A stretch of 61,158 nucleotides of DNA from Leucogyrophana mollusca (lineage: Eukaryota > Basidiomycota > Agaricomycetes > Boletales), in assembly GCA_021014945.1 (NCBI GenBank), contig MU266497.1, positions 1-61,158 of the forward strand. Direction: 5' to 3'. The notes beneath the pieces are model-generated. The model saw only the letters and a program-made list of their open reading frames with translations, was not told the DNA's origin and searched no databases. Shown in pieces: positions 34,679-43,999 of the stretch. Position numbers and translations under genes: made by a program. How positions within the stretch are numbered: position 1 is the stretch's first letter; each line of letters opens with the position of its first letter.

Positions 34679-36578
34679 TCACAACTTCGCGTGGTCCGCC
34701 CCATGCGGCGGAACACCGCTCGCATTATATCTCAGTGCCTTCCGGTTCACGTCCTTTGTGATAGACCGGTACCCAGCAACGGTCATCGTAATATCAAGGT
34801 CCTGCATCTCCTGACTCAGTACACACCAGTGCTGGACGATCAAGTTAGCTCACCGCTAGCAAGGACTTCATGACATGCCGACAACCTGCTTCGCCTTCAT
34901 GCGCCATTCCCCAGACATACAACCGCCCAACCTGGACAGCGTGTGCGCCCAGGGCGAGCGCTTTGAAGACGTCCGAGCCCGTTCGGATTCCGGAATCGAA
35001 GATAATCTTCATCGCTAATCGGGGAGCTGATATGAGCATGCCTGGGCGGATAGACAGAAAGGGAAGACACGTACTGTCACCTACTGCATCGACGATTTCG
35101 GGCAGCACCTCCAAGCTCCCTACTGCTCCGTCTACCTGCCGACCTGCGTGGTTCGTCACTACTATCCCCTCGCACCCCAGTTCGCGCGCCTTGATGGCGT
35201 CGTCTACGTGTTGAATGCCTTTGATCACGAATGGTCGTCCCCCAGAGATGCGTTTCCACTTTTCCCAGTGCGAGAATCAGCGGAATGTGATGAAGACGAA
35301 GGGATACCCCACCAACCTCTTTGATGAGCCACGGTATCTTCTCCCAGGTGTGCGCCTTTCCGTGCCACACCGAGGAGTCGATCCACTTCCCAGAGTCCTC
35401 TTTCAGGTCGTCGCCGTATTTCTTCATGAACGCTGGATCTGAGGCACCAATCTCATTCCCGACCTGTCGAACACAATGCTCAGAGACGGGTAAAGTTCAA
35501 CAAGCGAAACGACATACCGCGCCTGGATAGTAAAACCTGGAAAATAGACCCATCAGTGGCGGGTAATACGAGACACGTGTAAATCTCACACATAGTTCGC
35601 GATGTTGATATCAGTAGGCCGCCAACCCAACTGCCAGGTATCTACGGTGAGCATGCACACGTCAAAACCGCTCTTCCAAGCCCGCTCCAGGAGGCTGATG
35701 GTCTATCCAAAAATTTGAGAACCGCCTGCCGGCGCAAGCGATGGGAATAAGCTCACAATCTCATCATCGTGCCCCATATACAACTGGAAGAACCTGGGTC
35801 CTTTGGCATTACCTCCATTAGGTCCGCTGTAAAAATGAACAGAATTGCTATCATTTTTCGTTGACGCGCCTAAATCGTTGGCAGCAGCTACAGCCTCGAT
35901 GGGCTGCGATCCAGCCGTTGACAGACAGTACTAGATACGTGCTTTTTTTAGAATGTACTGAAGAAGTCAAGTAATTGACTCGACGTACGGGGAGGCCCAA
36001 TTCACCGGCAATCTTGGCGGGGATAAGCTCCCCTGTTGGGCTGTAGAGCTTGTTGATTCCAATCGGCGCAAATAAGATGGGGGCGGGGATGCGGTGCCCG
36101 AACAACTCAGCTGTAAAGACAGGAATTCAGCGACTTTTACTACACGGACACCAGCTTCTACTCACTGGTAAGGTCTCGCGTATTCGTGTCCACAAGCATG
36201 CGGGGGATGATACGCCACCTATAGAACGCCTCCCTGCAGTGATGAAGGTTCATCGGCCATCGTTCCTATGACCTCGTGGGTCATAACGCGAGGACACACA
36301 ACGTACCTATTTGCTCGGTCTGTCCAACCCAGACCTGCGTTGGAGTTCGCGTAAAAGTATGACCGGTCATTCAATTTCTTCTTCGTGGATTCTGCCAGTT
36401 CCTCGGCGTGGACAGAGAAGTTTGGTACTGGACGAATCAGTGTGTGATTCAGCGAGCAACTTCATCGCGAAATATCAAAGATCGTACGCGTTCCATGCTC
36501 ACCGCCCGCCTTGAAAACCTCTCGCTGATAGAGAGAGTAATGGGGTGATGGTCCCTGGGGTTTGTTGGTCGGATCCAT
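34679..36578 (-). CDS. FMN-dependent 2-hydroxyacid oxidase/dehydrogenase
   Basis: Flavoenzyme of the glycolate oxidase/lactate dehydrogenase family, which oxidises L-2-hydroxyacids. The ATG at 36578 encodes MDPTNKPQGPSPHYSLYQRE. Exons include 36578-36503, 36427-36307, 36233-36166, 36110-35989, 35930-35757, 35702-35590 and a 19-nt exon at 35536-35518, with more downstream. Landmarks: YFYANSNAGLGWTDRAN, REAFYRWRIIPRML, LFGHRIPAPILFAPIG, YCLSTAGSQPIEAVA, FFQLYMGHDDEI, CMLTVDTWQLGWRP, ISGGRPFVIKGIQ (substrate Lys), VTNHAGRQVDG (catalytic His), FDSGIRTGSDVFKALALGA and VGRLYVWGMA. All expected active-site blocks are present. No transit peptide or cytochrome b2 domain is seen, so a cytosolic oxidase is likelier than a mitochondrial dehydrogenase. 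Confidence 0.85.
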
Positions 36579-36953
36579 GTTCAAATGTAAGTGTAGGCTT
36601 CAGCGCAGAAGTTGATTTTGACTTGGAATTCCAAGCCTCCCCAGCCCAGGCTAAATACTTGCCAAATCCACCTACGTCACTGTATCCCAAATATAACGCG
36701 CACCATGACGGAGGGGGATTGCTTCGGAAGCTTTGTTCCGTCAAAAAAGAGTGGGCTTCCGTTGATCTGCGGAAGGCAATGGTTGATGGACATCCATTCC
36801 AGAACGCAGCACCGAGACGGTGAATACACCACGGTGTTCCGTTGATGGCTCCGAGGCAGCCTAGTATCCGTGATTGTCGGCGAAGTCTTTCACCCGAACA
36901 AACAAAAGTGGAAGATGCTAGCTATAGGAAGTTAGCGGAGCACCTCCATCATC
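36579..36953. other. Intergenic upstream of the hydroxyacid oxidase
   Basis: Promoter side of the minus-strand oxidase gene and 5' flank of the first tRNA. No gene seen. Confidence 0.45.
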
Positions 36954-37038
36954 GGGCATATGGTGTAGCTGGTTATCACGCCCGCTTAGCATCAAGCTGA
37001 GTTGCGGGCGGTCTCCGGTTCGAGTCCGGATTTGTCCA
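36954..37038 (+). tRNA. tRNA-Ala(AGC) with 11-nt intron
   Basis: An 85-nt gene that folds as a cloverleaf: acceptor GGGCATA/TTTGTCC, D arm GTGT...ATCAC, anticodon stem CCCGC/GCGGG, T arm TCCGG/CCGGA with TTCGAGT loop. The anticodon loop reads TTAGCA before an 11-nt intron placed after position 37, so the anticodon is AGC. The A-box (TGGTGTAGCTGG) and B-box (GGTTCGAGTCC) promoters are internal, and a T run follows as the Pol III terminator. Confidence 0.9.
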
Positions 37039-37301
37039 ACTTTTTGCTTTTTCGGTGGGAGGTTGTTTGGTGGGGCGGGAAGGTTTGATGAAACGCCCCA
37101 GATGACGGACGGAATATAACGAAGATGAAGGAGGTCTACAGGTGTATTTTTTCACACCTTGCATGCATGACGGGGACACCTCTCACCCCAACAGATTAAG
37201 AGACCAATGACCAGGAGAAAGAATAAGGCATGGATGGTGGGCATTCCTCCATGAGTAGGGCATAATACAGGGAAAAGCAACGAATTACTGTGACAAAAAA
37301 G

Positions 37302-37386
37302 TGGACAAATCCGGACTCGAACCGGAGACCGCCCGCAACTCAGCTTAATGCTAAGCGGGCGTGATAACCAGCTACACCATATGCCC
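37302..37386 (-). tRNA. tRNA-Ala(AGC) with 11-nt intron, inverted copy
   Basis: On the minus strand this is identical to the first copy over the mature tRNA and differs only inside the intron (ATTAAGCTGAG against ATCAAGCTGAG). A TTTTTT run follows its 3' end. The two genes face each other across 263 bp. Confidence 0.9.
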
Positions 37387-37483
37387 CCGCGCTCCTTATC
37401 TACTGGGGTCATCATAATCTCCAGATTGCTATGTTTTATCTTCCCCATTCATCTCGGACACTTGTTACGGTAACCTTAGTGTC

Positions 37484-37899
37484 ATGTCCTCCGATACACT
37501 GTCGCTCAAGATCGAATTCGGTGGAGGCCTCGAGCTACTATTCTCCAACCAACGCATTCACAACATTTCCATCCCGGCATCCGTCCCGCTTGATAACTCC
37601 ATCACTTCCGCGGACTCGATACCACCTGCTGATGTCAAGCAAGCAGACGTGACATTCCTGATGCATTATTTGCGGGAAACCCTCCTTACGGAACGTCCAG
37701 AGCTGTTCATTGACAATGGGACTGTGTGCGTAGTTCGCGCTCTGTCTCCGTGTCATCGATCTGACCATGTTACTGCAACAGTCGCCCTGGCATCCTTGTA
37801 CTCATCAACGACACCGATTGGGAGCTGGAGGGCGAAGGAGAGTATGTGTTAAAGGATAAAGATGAGATCGTCTTCATCTCCACCTTACACGGTGGTTAA
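37484..37899 (+). CDS. URM1: Ubiquitin-related modifier Urm1
   Basis: Sulfur carrier for tRNA wobble-uridine thiolation and a protein modifier. Two exons, 37484-37725 and 37782-37899, give 119 aa in phase. Landmarks: [13 protein letters not shown] at the start, [31 protein letters not shown], then [30 protein letters not shown]. The C-terminal Gly-Gly is exposed with no extension, ready for thiocarboxylation by the Uba4-type enzyme. It is slightly longer than the usual 95-110 aa because of a Pro/Ala/Asp insert in the first half. Confidence 0.93.
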
Positions 37900-38415
37900 G
37901 GGAAAGCGAACCGATGTCCAAGATCGACACATTTTGGGTGACTGCGACCAGCCAAGGCTGGAGCCAGTCAGGTGGGCCCCGCGACGAACGCTGAATGGTG
38001 GGATAGGATGCCAATTTGTACGGGTCGTAGGCATAGTCGCCGGTAGCGATACATAAAGCACTTCAAGTGAGGCTCGTGATAGTAGTATGTACAGGTCTCG
38101 ATCATGATCCCGTTCTGAAGCTCCCCGCAAAAACCAAGCCGCTGAGGAACTAACAAAGGATCGAGGTAAAATATTCCGCCACCTAATTCTGCATTGCAAC
38201 CATTATTGCCCAACGATGGTGTTGGGTGGTGGGTAGGCACTGTGACTTGTTGACCGACAGTCGTTCCGGTTCGGGCTGAACATTCGCCACGTGGCTTTCA
38301 CCAGATCACCCGTTTGGTGGAGTCTTCGGAATCGAAATCCCCCAGTTCCAACTCAACCCAGACAGTCTCTAGGGCACGACGCCTAAAGGGCTTGCGTCTT
38401 TCATATCCTACCGCC
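37900..38415. other. Intergenic between URM1 and RCF1
   Basis: Nothing recognisable; likely the URM1 3' region and the RCF1 promoter. Confidence 0.45.
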
Positions 38416-39055
38416 ATGAGCAGCAGCACCCCACCTACAGCTCCTCCAAACCTTCACACCGGCGAAACCTACCAGGAAAAGGCAGTCCGGAAGTTCAAGG
38501 AGCAGCCCTTGGTCCCCATTGGTAAATTTCGCCGTAGCACGCATCCCATTGATCACCCTGACAACCTCCGCAGGCGCTGCTGCCACCACCGGCGCACTTA
38601 TCATGGCCATGGTCAAAATGAAGCGCGGAGACTCGCGGTCACTGAATAACTGGCTCCGAGTCCGTGTGATCGCGCAGGGCCTCACCATAGCCGCGGTGTG
38701 CGTTGGCACTTGGGCACTGAGCCATGAAGCGGACGCTGAGTCGAAGAAGACTCGACAGCTGGAGGAGATACAGGCAAAGAGGGAGGAGCGGCAGGGTAGG
38801 GAGCGGGTAGAGTTTGAGGGGCGGTTGAAGGAGGCTGAGGAGGTATGGGCAGAATCCCAGGGAAAGAAGGTGGTTCTTGCTGCTCAACCTAAGGGTACCG
38901 TGAAGGCTGTTCCTGCGAAGGATGGACCGTCTCCATCACAGGAGAAGTCCGGTCAGAGTGTAAGTTCACCTGGGTCGAGTTGGTGGAGTTGGCGGCCATG
39001 GCGTGGATCGTCGGGATCGAGCCCTAGTACCGGTGACGACTCCAAAAAGGCATGA
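38416..39055 (+). CDS. RCF1: Respiratory supercomplex factor 1 (HIG1 domain)
   Basis: Inner-membrane protein that helps cytochrome c oxidase assemble into supercomplexes. Exons 38416-38521 and 38574-39055 give 195 aa. The HIG1 domain is clear: ETYQEKAVRKFKEQPLVPIG leads into the first TM (AAATTGALIMAMVKM), then RGDSRSLNNWLRVRVIAQG and the second TM (LTIAAVCVGTWAL). A charged coiled coil follows (about residues 95-140), and a Ser/Trp/Pro-rich tail with WWSWRPWRGSS. The intron splits the glycine before the first TM. Length and layout match fungal RCF1. Confidence 0.92.
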
Positions 39056-39408
39056 CGGCTTGGGTTCCGTAGGATCTCGACTTCCCATTGCATGCTCAGG
39101 ACTAAAACGCTGTATTCAAACCGTCTACCACCATTCTTTCTCCAACATACATACATGCATCACAGCTCAGGAAGCCTTCCACGGTGCTTTCAAGAGAATG
39201 TACACAAAGTTTGTATTCATGTGTGAGCACGCTGTTGCCAAGCAAACATCATCTAAGTATGTGCGGAAAGCCTATGATTCCGACTCATTCCCTCCCCGAA
39301 AGAGATCTCCGTGTCCCCAGTGGTCCGCTCGGAAGGCCGCCTCACTCCACGCCTCCGCTCCCTCTTCCATAGCCCGCCAACGCCGATCCATGCTCCCGTC
39401 TTACGCCA
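39056..39408. other. Intergenic between convergent RCF1 and ISD11
   Basis: Overlapping 3' regions of the two genes; no coding signal. Confidence 0.5.
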
Positions 39409-39778
39409 TCACGTATCACCTCTCGTCCTGACCTCCTTCTGATCCTCCACAGCCAACTTCCAGCCTCCATATAGCTGATTGACAATGGCACTCCGTCTTA
39501 GCACGGCAAGCTCTTTGACTGCGTCCGAGTACATCGAAGACAGCTTCGCTTGGTCCTCCTCAGCCTGGATAGTGAAGAAATCGGTGTAAGAATAAGCTGG
39601 CGGTGCATGTGTGAACGAATGGATGAGTGACGAAAGTGCGCACCTGCATTGCCCGGAACGTATCCTGCGTCCGGCTGACGAAGTAGTTTCTGAAGTTGTA
39701 CGAGGTGAAAGATCGAGAGCTCCGCAGCGTAGAGGAGTAGAGGCTCAGGATAGCCTGTTTTGTGGGTGGTGTGGCCAT
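39409..39778 (-). CDS. ISD11: LYR-motif protein Isd11, desulfurase partner
   Basis: Small mitochondrial protein that stabilises the cysteine desulfurase Nfs1 in Fe-S cluster synthesis. Two exons, 39778-39644 (45 codons) and 39564-39409, give 96 aa, the normal length. The LYR-type motif is present as LSLYSSTLRSS, with Ser instead of Arg after LY. Then FTSYNFRNYFVSRTQDTFR and helical EEDQAKLSSMYSDAVKELAV, RRSAIVNQLYGGWKLAV. The YNFRxYFxxRTxDxFR block is the strongest family mark. The plain LYR family is larger, but this block points to Isd11. Confidence 0.87.
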
Positions 39779-40058
39779 TGAGACGGGTTTGAGCGTGCAG
39801 TCTGAGTGAGAGTCACGTACTCGGTGCTCGCTGACGAACGCCGGCTTTGATCGGCATTACCACCACACCCCGATTTGGAAGGCAAGTAGGAATGTTCCAA
39901 TGCAGCTCACTGGCAGCGACCCCCTCGACACTGTTATCAAGGCTATCGAATGCATGACGGCCGGCTGCGAAATAAAGGCTCGAGATTATGAAGCTTAGGT
40001 CCAATGAACCCAAAAGAGGTACATATTAAGATACAGAACTAAGCAACAAGTATCATAT

Positions 40059-41576
40059 CTACGTCGGGGGCGAACCCCCTTCTAAAATATCACGAAGCAC
40101 AGGAGCAGACTGTTTACGAGTGGCTGTCACGTTGCGTTGCTTGTAAACTCTCGCCCGAACAGAACTCCCGAACAGCCCGTTTTCCCTCGATCCATTGTCT
40201 CCACCTGACCCAATTCCGTACCTCCCGAAGTCTACGCGTTTCAACCGCAACACTTCGTCTGCCTCGAATCCGGACCACACCCTCGATGCGAGTTCCTGTG
40301 CATCGACAGAAGCAGCTGCATCTCCAATGGAGCCGTCGTCCTGCACGATCTTTGCACCCTCGCGAATTACTAGCATCACTTCCCGCTTGTGTTTTGGTCT
40401 GTCATTCTTCGTAAGCTTGTCTTCATCACGGAATGATGTGAGGATTCCAAGAACGGCAAGCTCTCTCTCATTCATCCAGGCCTCCGTCGAGGAGAAAAAA
40501 GAGTCTTGATCCTCAACGATCCACTTGCCGAACCCGACAGGAACGGTAGACATTCCTGCTCGTATCGCACTGGCTGGCGACGTCCACGACAGCGTGTATG
40601 TGTACTCTTTGTAATCGCGTCGGAGGAGATCTCGTGTATCCAAATGCGAGACAGACATTTTCATTTCTCCTAGCTCGTCCGACAGCTCTTGAATTTCAGG
40701 GATGTCGGAGAGACTTTCTGTATCGTCTTGCACGGAAAGAAAGGAGGAAGGTGCCAAAGTTGAGAGAGGGAGCAAGAACGCTGCAGCTTCTTGGTCGACC
40801 TGAAGTGCCTTCCCTCCTTCCTTTAAGCCCTGCGTGTCGACTACGATGGCGGACAGAAGGAGAGTTGCAAGCTCAGCAGGAAAGTGCGGTGGGCGCAATT
40901 GTGCGATGTGCGACGCGCAGCTACCTGAAGGAGCGACGATGCGGGGATCCGCAGTTTCCAGGTACTTGCCTTCATCCTCGTGGTGATCGATAACAGCGAC
41001 GACCGTCGCGTTATCGTTGTAAGAAGAGTATCGAATACTCAGAGCATTATGGTCCACAAGCGCAAATGAGTTGGACGGGAAACTCGGCCCCTCCTGGATA
41101 TCTTCCAGACAAAGCAGCTCCTCGAGGTCCTGCTGCACGCCAGCAAGAGAGAGGGCATGGACATTTTCTGGTCTCAGGTGGAAATCAGATCGTTGTGTCT
41201 GGATGAAGGCAATACTGGGTCTACGATCAACCTCGCTCCTGAACCAGGCATAGGCGATAGAGCTGGCGATAGTGTCGAGGTCTAGAAAGAGAGCGCTCAG
41301 ACATAGATCGCAAATTTAAGGCATAGTCTTACCACCAGCTTCATTTCCCATGACCACAGTCCAATCACGCCCTTTCCCTCTCTTAACATCCTCGAGATAC
41401 CGTGCCTTTTGAGATGATAGGTACTGGGACAACGCTGATGGGTTAGACATGCTGCTGAATGGCCGACGGAAGACTTGGCGCCAGCCGAAGTCTGCGATAC
41501 GGAACCGCCAATACGTCGCGGAGAATATCAGCAGCAAACCAAGCAGTAATAGTTGAATGGTTGATCGTCGCTTCAT
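40059..41576 (-). CDS. PPX1: Exopolyphosphatase, DHH family (PPX1-like)
   Basis: Metal-dependent phosphatase that removes phosphate from polyphosphate ends. Exons 41576-41333 and 41281-40059 give 488 aa in phase. Motifs in order: VVMGNEAGDLDTIASSIAYA (motif I), LVDHN, VIDHHEDEG (the DHH motif), SGSCASHIAQL, LLLSAIVVDTQGLK and, in the DHHA2 domain, AGMSTVPVGFGKW. The start used encodes a hydrophobic segment QLLLLGLLLIFSATYW before the catalytic part, which yeast Ppx1 lacks. An internal ATG (MSNPSALSQYL) would give a soluble form. The 316-bp repeat lies about 130 bp upstream, in the probable promoter. Confidence 0.9.
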
Positions 41577-41703
41577 CGACCTCAGCGCCTCAAAAGTGGC
41601 TCTCTCACTCTGCCCAGGAGGTCGTTTACACGGCCCGGCAAATACCGAGGGGGGTTGGATCGTCGGAAGCTTTTGGTTTGCTTGCTTTTCCCGAGTAACC
41701 CAT

Positions 41704-42019
41704 ACTTATCCCGACGGTTTTACGCGCGTTTTAACGTCACGTGCGCCACCTCGGCGTCGCCCGGGGGCACCTCGGCAGCTCCCGGCGTCCGACAGCGAGG
41801 CGCGCTCGTCGTCGACGGCGGCGTCGTGGTGGGGGCACGCGGCGAGGGCAGACGACGAAATCGATTTCCCGGGGCGCCCGAGACGCACCCCGACCCGCTG
41901 GGCCAGGCCTCGGGGCAAGCGAGCGTTTGTTGACAATTCGGTCTTTTGAAGCACACTTACACTCAGACTCACGAGGCTCGGAGCGGTGAGCGTGCTGCGG
42001 GAAAAGCGAGGGACGGGCT
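41704..42019. repeat. GC-rich dispersed repeat, copy 1
   Basis: 316 bp, very GC-rich, matching 59898-60221 in the same orientation with three substitutions and one 8-bp indel. It ends exactly at the assembly gap. Both strands are open, but I see no protein motif. Confidence 0.9.
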
Positions 42020-42029
42020 NNNNNNNNNN
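42020..42029. other. Assembly gap (10 N)
   Basis: Ten unknown bases. The round number suggests a placeholder, not a measured length. It separates repeat copy 1 from the helicase fragment. Confidence 0.95.
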
Positions 42030-42349
42030 TCTCCCAGAGCGTTCAGTGGTGTTACTATTAAAATGACAGGTTTTTCGGGTAATGGACCAATTTCCGGTCT
42101 TGGTTGCTCTCGAAGATGCTGTACGACAAGGAGAGGTCCATAGAACAGCGCTGTTTTGCCTCCACCAGTGGGAATGACGAGTAGCTGCGAGATGCCAGCA
42201 AGAGTACGAGCCCAGGACTCGACCTGAAACTTGCGAGGACCATTGTGCCATTGTTCGACGCGTCCTTCGATGATGCCTCGTATGAGCGCGTGCCGTTCGT
42301 CGGTTAACCAGGCTGGATTACGAGCTATAGGTGTCGCATTAGGTACCAT
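42030..42349 (-). CDS. DEAD/DEAH (RecQ-type) helicase, N-terminal fragment
   Basis: The ATG at 42349 opens a frame of about 106 codons that runs into the gap. It shows a Q-motif-like lead (FQVESWARTLAG), the Walker A motif IPTGGGKTALFYGPLL (motif I), and VILIVTPLNALG (motif Ia). This matches the start of superfamily 2 helicases of the RecQ kind, often multicopy in mushroom-forming fungi. Motif II and everything after are missing. It may be a truncated copy or may continue in the unassembled sequence. It is therefore partial, and activity cannot be judged. Confidence 0.7.
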
Positions 42350-43359
42350 GTAGATTATAGGAGTATGTATAGCGATACTATTTTTTTTGCTAAGTGTAGC
42401 TATGTTGCTAACCCCATGCCGAAGCCCGCCGTCCTTCGGATTTCACCGAGTAAGGCCCTCCTGCACGCCACCTTTCAATCGAACCAGACTAAGGAACACC
42501 CTCGTCTTGTGGGACGACCAAGTACTGGCGAGCATGGGAGGTATCGGCGATTCACGGATCTGTTCGTCTCATACCCATCGCGATACTAACGCGACTTTGT
42601 CAGCAGAGGCTGGTTCGAGGCTGCTGTCGTCAAAAGATTGGAAGATGGATTAAGAGAGATTAGGGCTGATTCGGACGCGGTGTCACATAATAGGTTAGAT
42701 CGTTGTCGAGGTGTAAGTTTCGGAGTGACTAACGTTCATGGTGGACGGGTGAACTTTCACAATTCCCCATATCCGCTCGTGTCCTTCGACCGAGTGACGG
42801 AGTCCCTTCTGGTGGAAGTGTAAGCCCGAATCCTCCTCGTACGCTTGATGTGTGGCGTAACTGTCCACGAGAATCGGCGTTGTGTTTCTGATGCAGAAGC
42901 TGATTGAGTCGCAGAACCACAGCAAAGGGACCTATTGTGCACACGAGATTTACGCGACCCGTATCTGATTTACTATCAAGACCAAGTGAGGAAGATAAAG
43001 GGTGGACCCGCCATCGAAAGATTGGGAGATGATTAAGATGGATTAAAGCTGATTCGGATGAGGTGATGGATCCTACATTCATGCACATCATCTGTACATC
43101 ATCTTCATTGAACAGCTTAGATTGTTGTGGAGTGTACGTTTCGAAGTAAATGACTCACTGGCGGACGGGTGGACTTGCATGACTTCTCCATCTTCGCTGG
43201 GCGTCTACAACACTCCTCACCGTTTATTCATCCCACTTCGGTCCCCATTGCGCTCTTGCCAGTCGACCTCTTTGTAGTATTCGGTTCTCGAAGTCTGCCT
43301 GCATCTTGAGTTTTCGTCGAGTGTATCCTGTGAGTGAGGCCTTGTGATGGGAACCAAAG
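42350..43359. other. Region with a degenerate direct duplication, no clear gene
   Basis: About 42618-42790 and about 43005-43200 are related direct copies roughly 385 bp apart. Shared pieces include AAAGATTGG, GCTGATTCGGA, TTAGAT(C/T)GTTGT, a GT(A/G)(A/C)GTTTCG(A/G)AGT-like stretch and GG(T/C)GGACGGGTG. Short motif-free frames on both strands could be remnants of exons, but none is identifiable. Confidence 0.45.
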
Positions 43360-43885
43360 TCAGCTAAAGGTCAAGCTATCGCCCTCGTTCCTGGATACGA
43401 TGCGCACGGCCTGGAACGCAAACCTGCACGTGAGTTTGGACCAGCACATGACGAACTCGGTCCCGATGGAGGTCTTAGTGAGGGAGAGCATCTCGTCGTC
43501 GCTCGATGTGTCGATCAGGACCGAGATGTGTTTTAGGATGCCGAGCGCTTCGGAAGGGCTTTGTTGTAGGTGGATGTCGCGTTCGAGCTGGGAGAGTGAT
43601 TGAGTGAGATTTCGCCAGCTGGTATGTGGGTTAATATGGGATCGTACTGCGTGGGGAGGCATCCCGGGAATGGTAACACTCCGAGTCGTCCTGAGTCGTC
43701 GTTCTGTCGGCGCATTCTGCGTCCGGCTGAGCTCGATCATCTTCTTTGCAGCACTCGATTTTGCGCAGGATAGAGTTGGTCCAGCTGAGGGGGCGGCGTT
43801 TGGGCGAGGCGCACCAATGTGGAAACGCAGGCGCGAGTCCGCTCTATTTTTGTGGAGTGCTTCGAATATTTGTTTGGCAAGCTAA
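43360..43885 (-). CDS. Hypothetical open frame, possible exon
   Basis: A minus-strand frame open for about 175 codons, preceded by an acceptor-like TACTTAG. It reads like real protein in places (LAKQIFEALHKNRADSRL; LTQSLSQLERDIHLQQSPSE; LGILKHISVLIDTSSDDEM), with helical, charged segments. I do not recognise the family. It lies upstream of and divergent from the mannosidase gene. It could be an exon of a decayed gene. Confidence 0.3.
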
Positions 43886-43999
43886 GTACATATTTATCGG
43901 AACTGGAGACAGCGAAACGTCATGTGACGAGGAGCCGTACTGCAGCCCTCACGCGGTTGCTCCTCACCTCTCATTGACCCCCACGCCCAGCCACCGATC

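Noticed and set aside
36954..37386. Inverted tRNA pair considered as terminal repeats of a mobile element
   Set aside because: Each copy folds as a full tRNA with its own Pol III terminator, and similarity ends at the tRNA borders.
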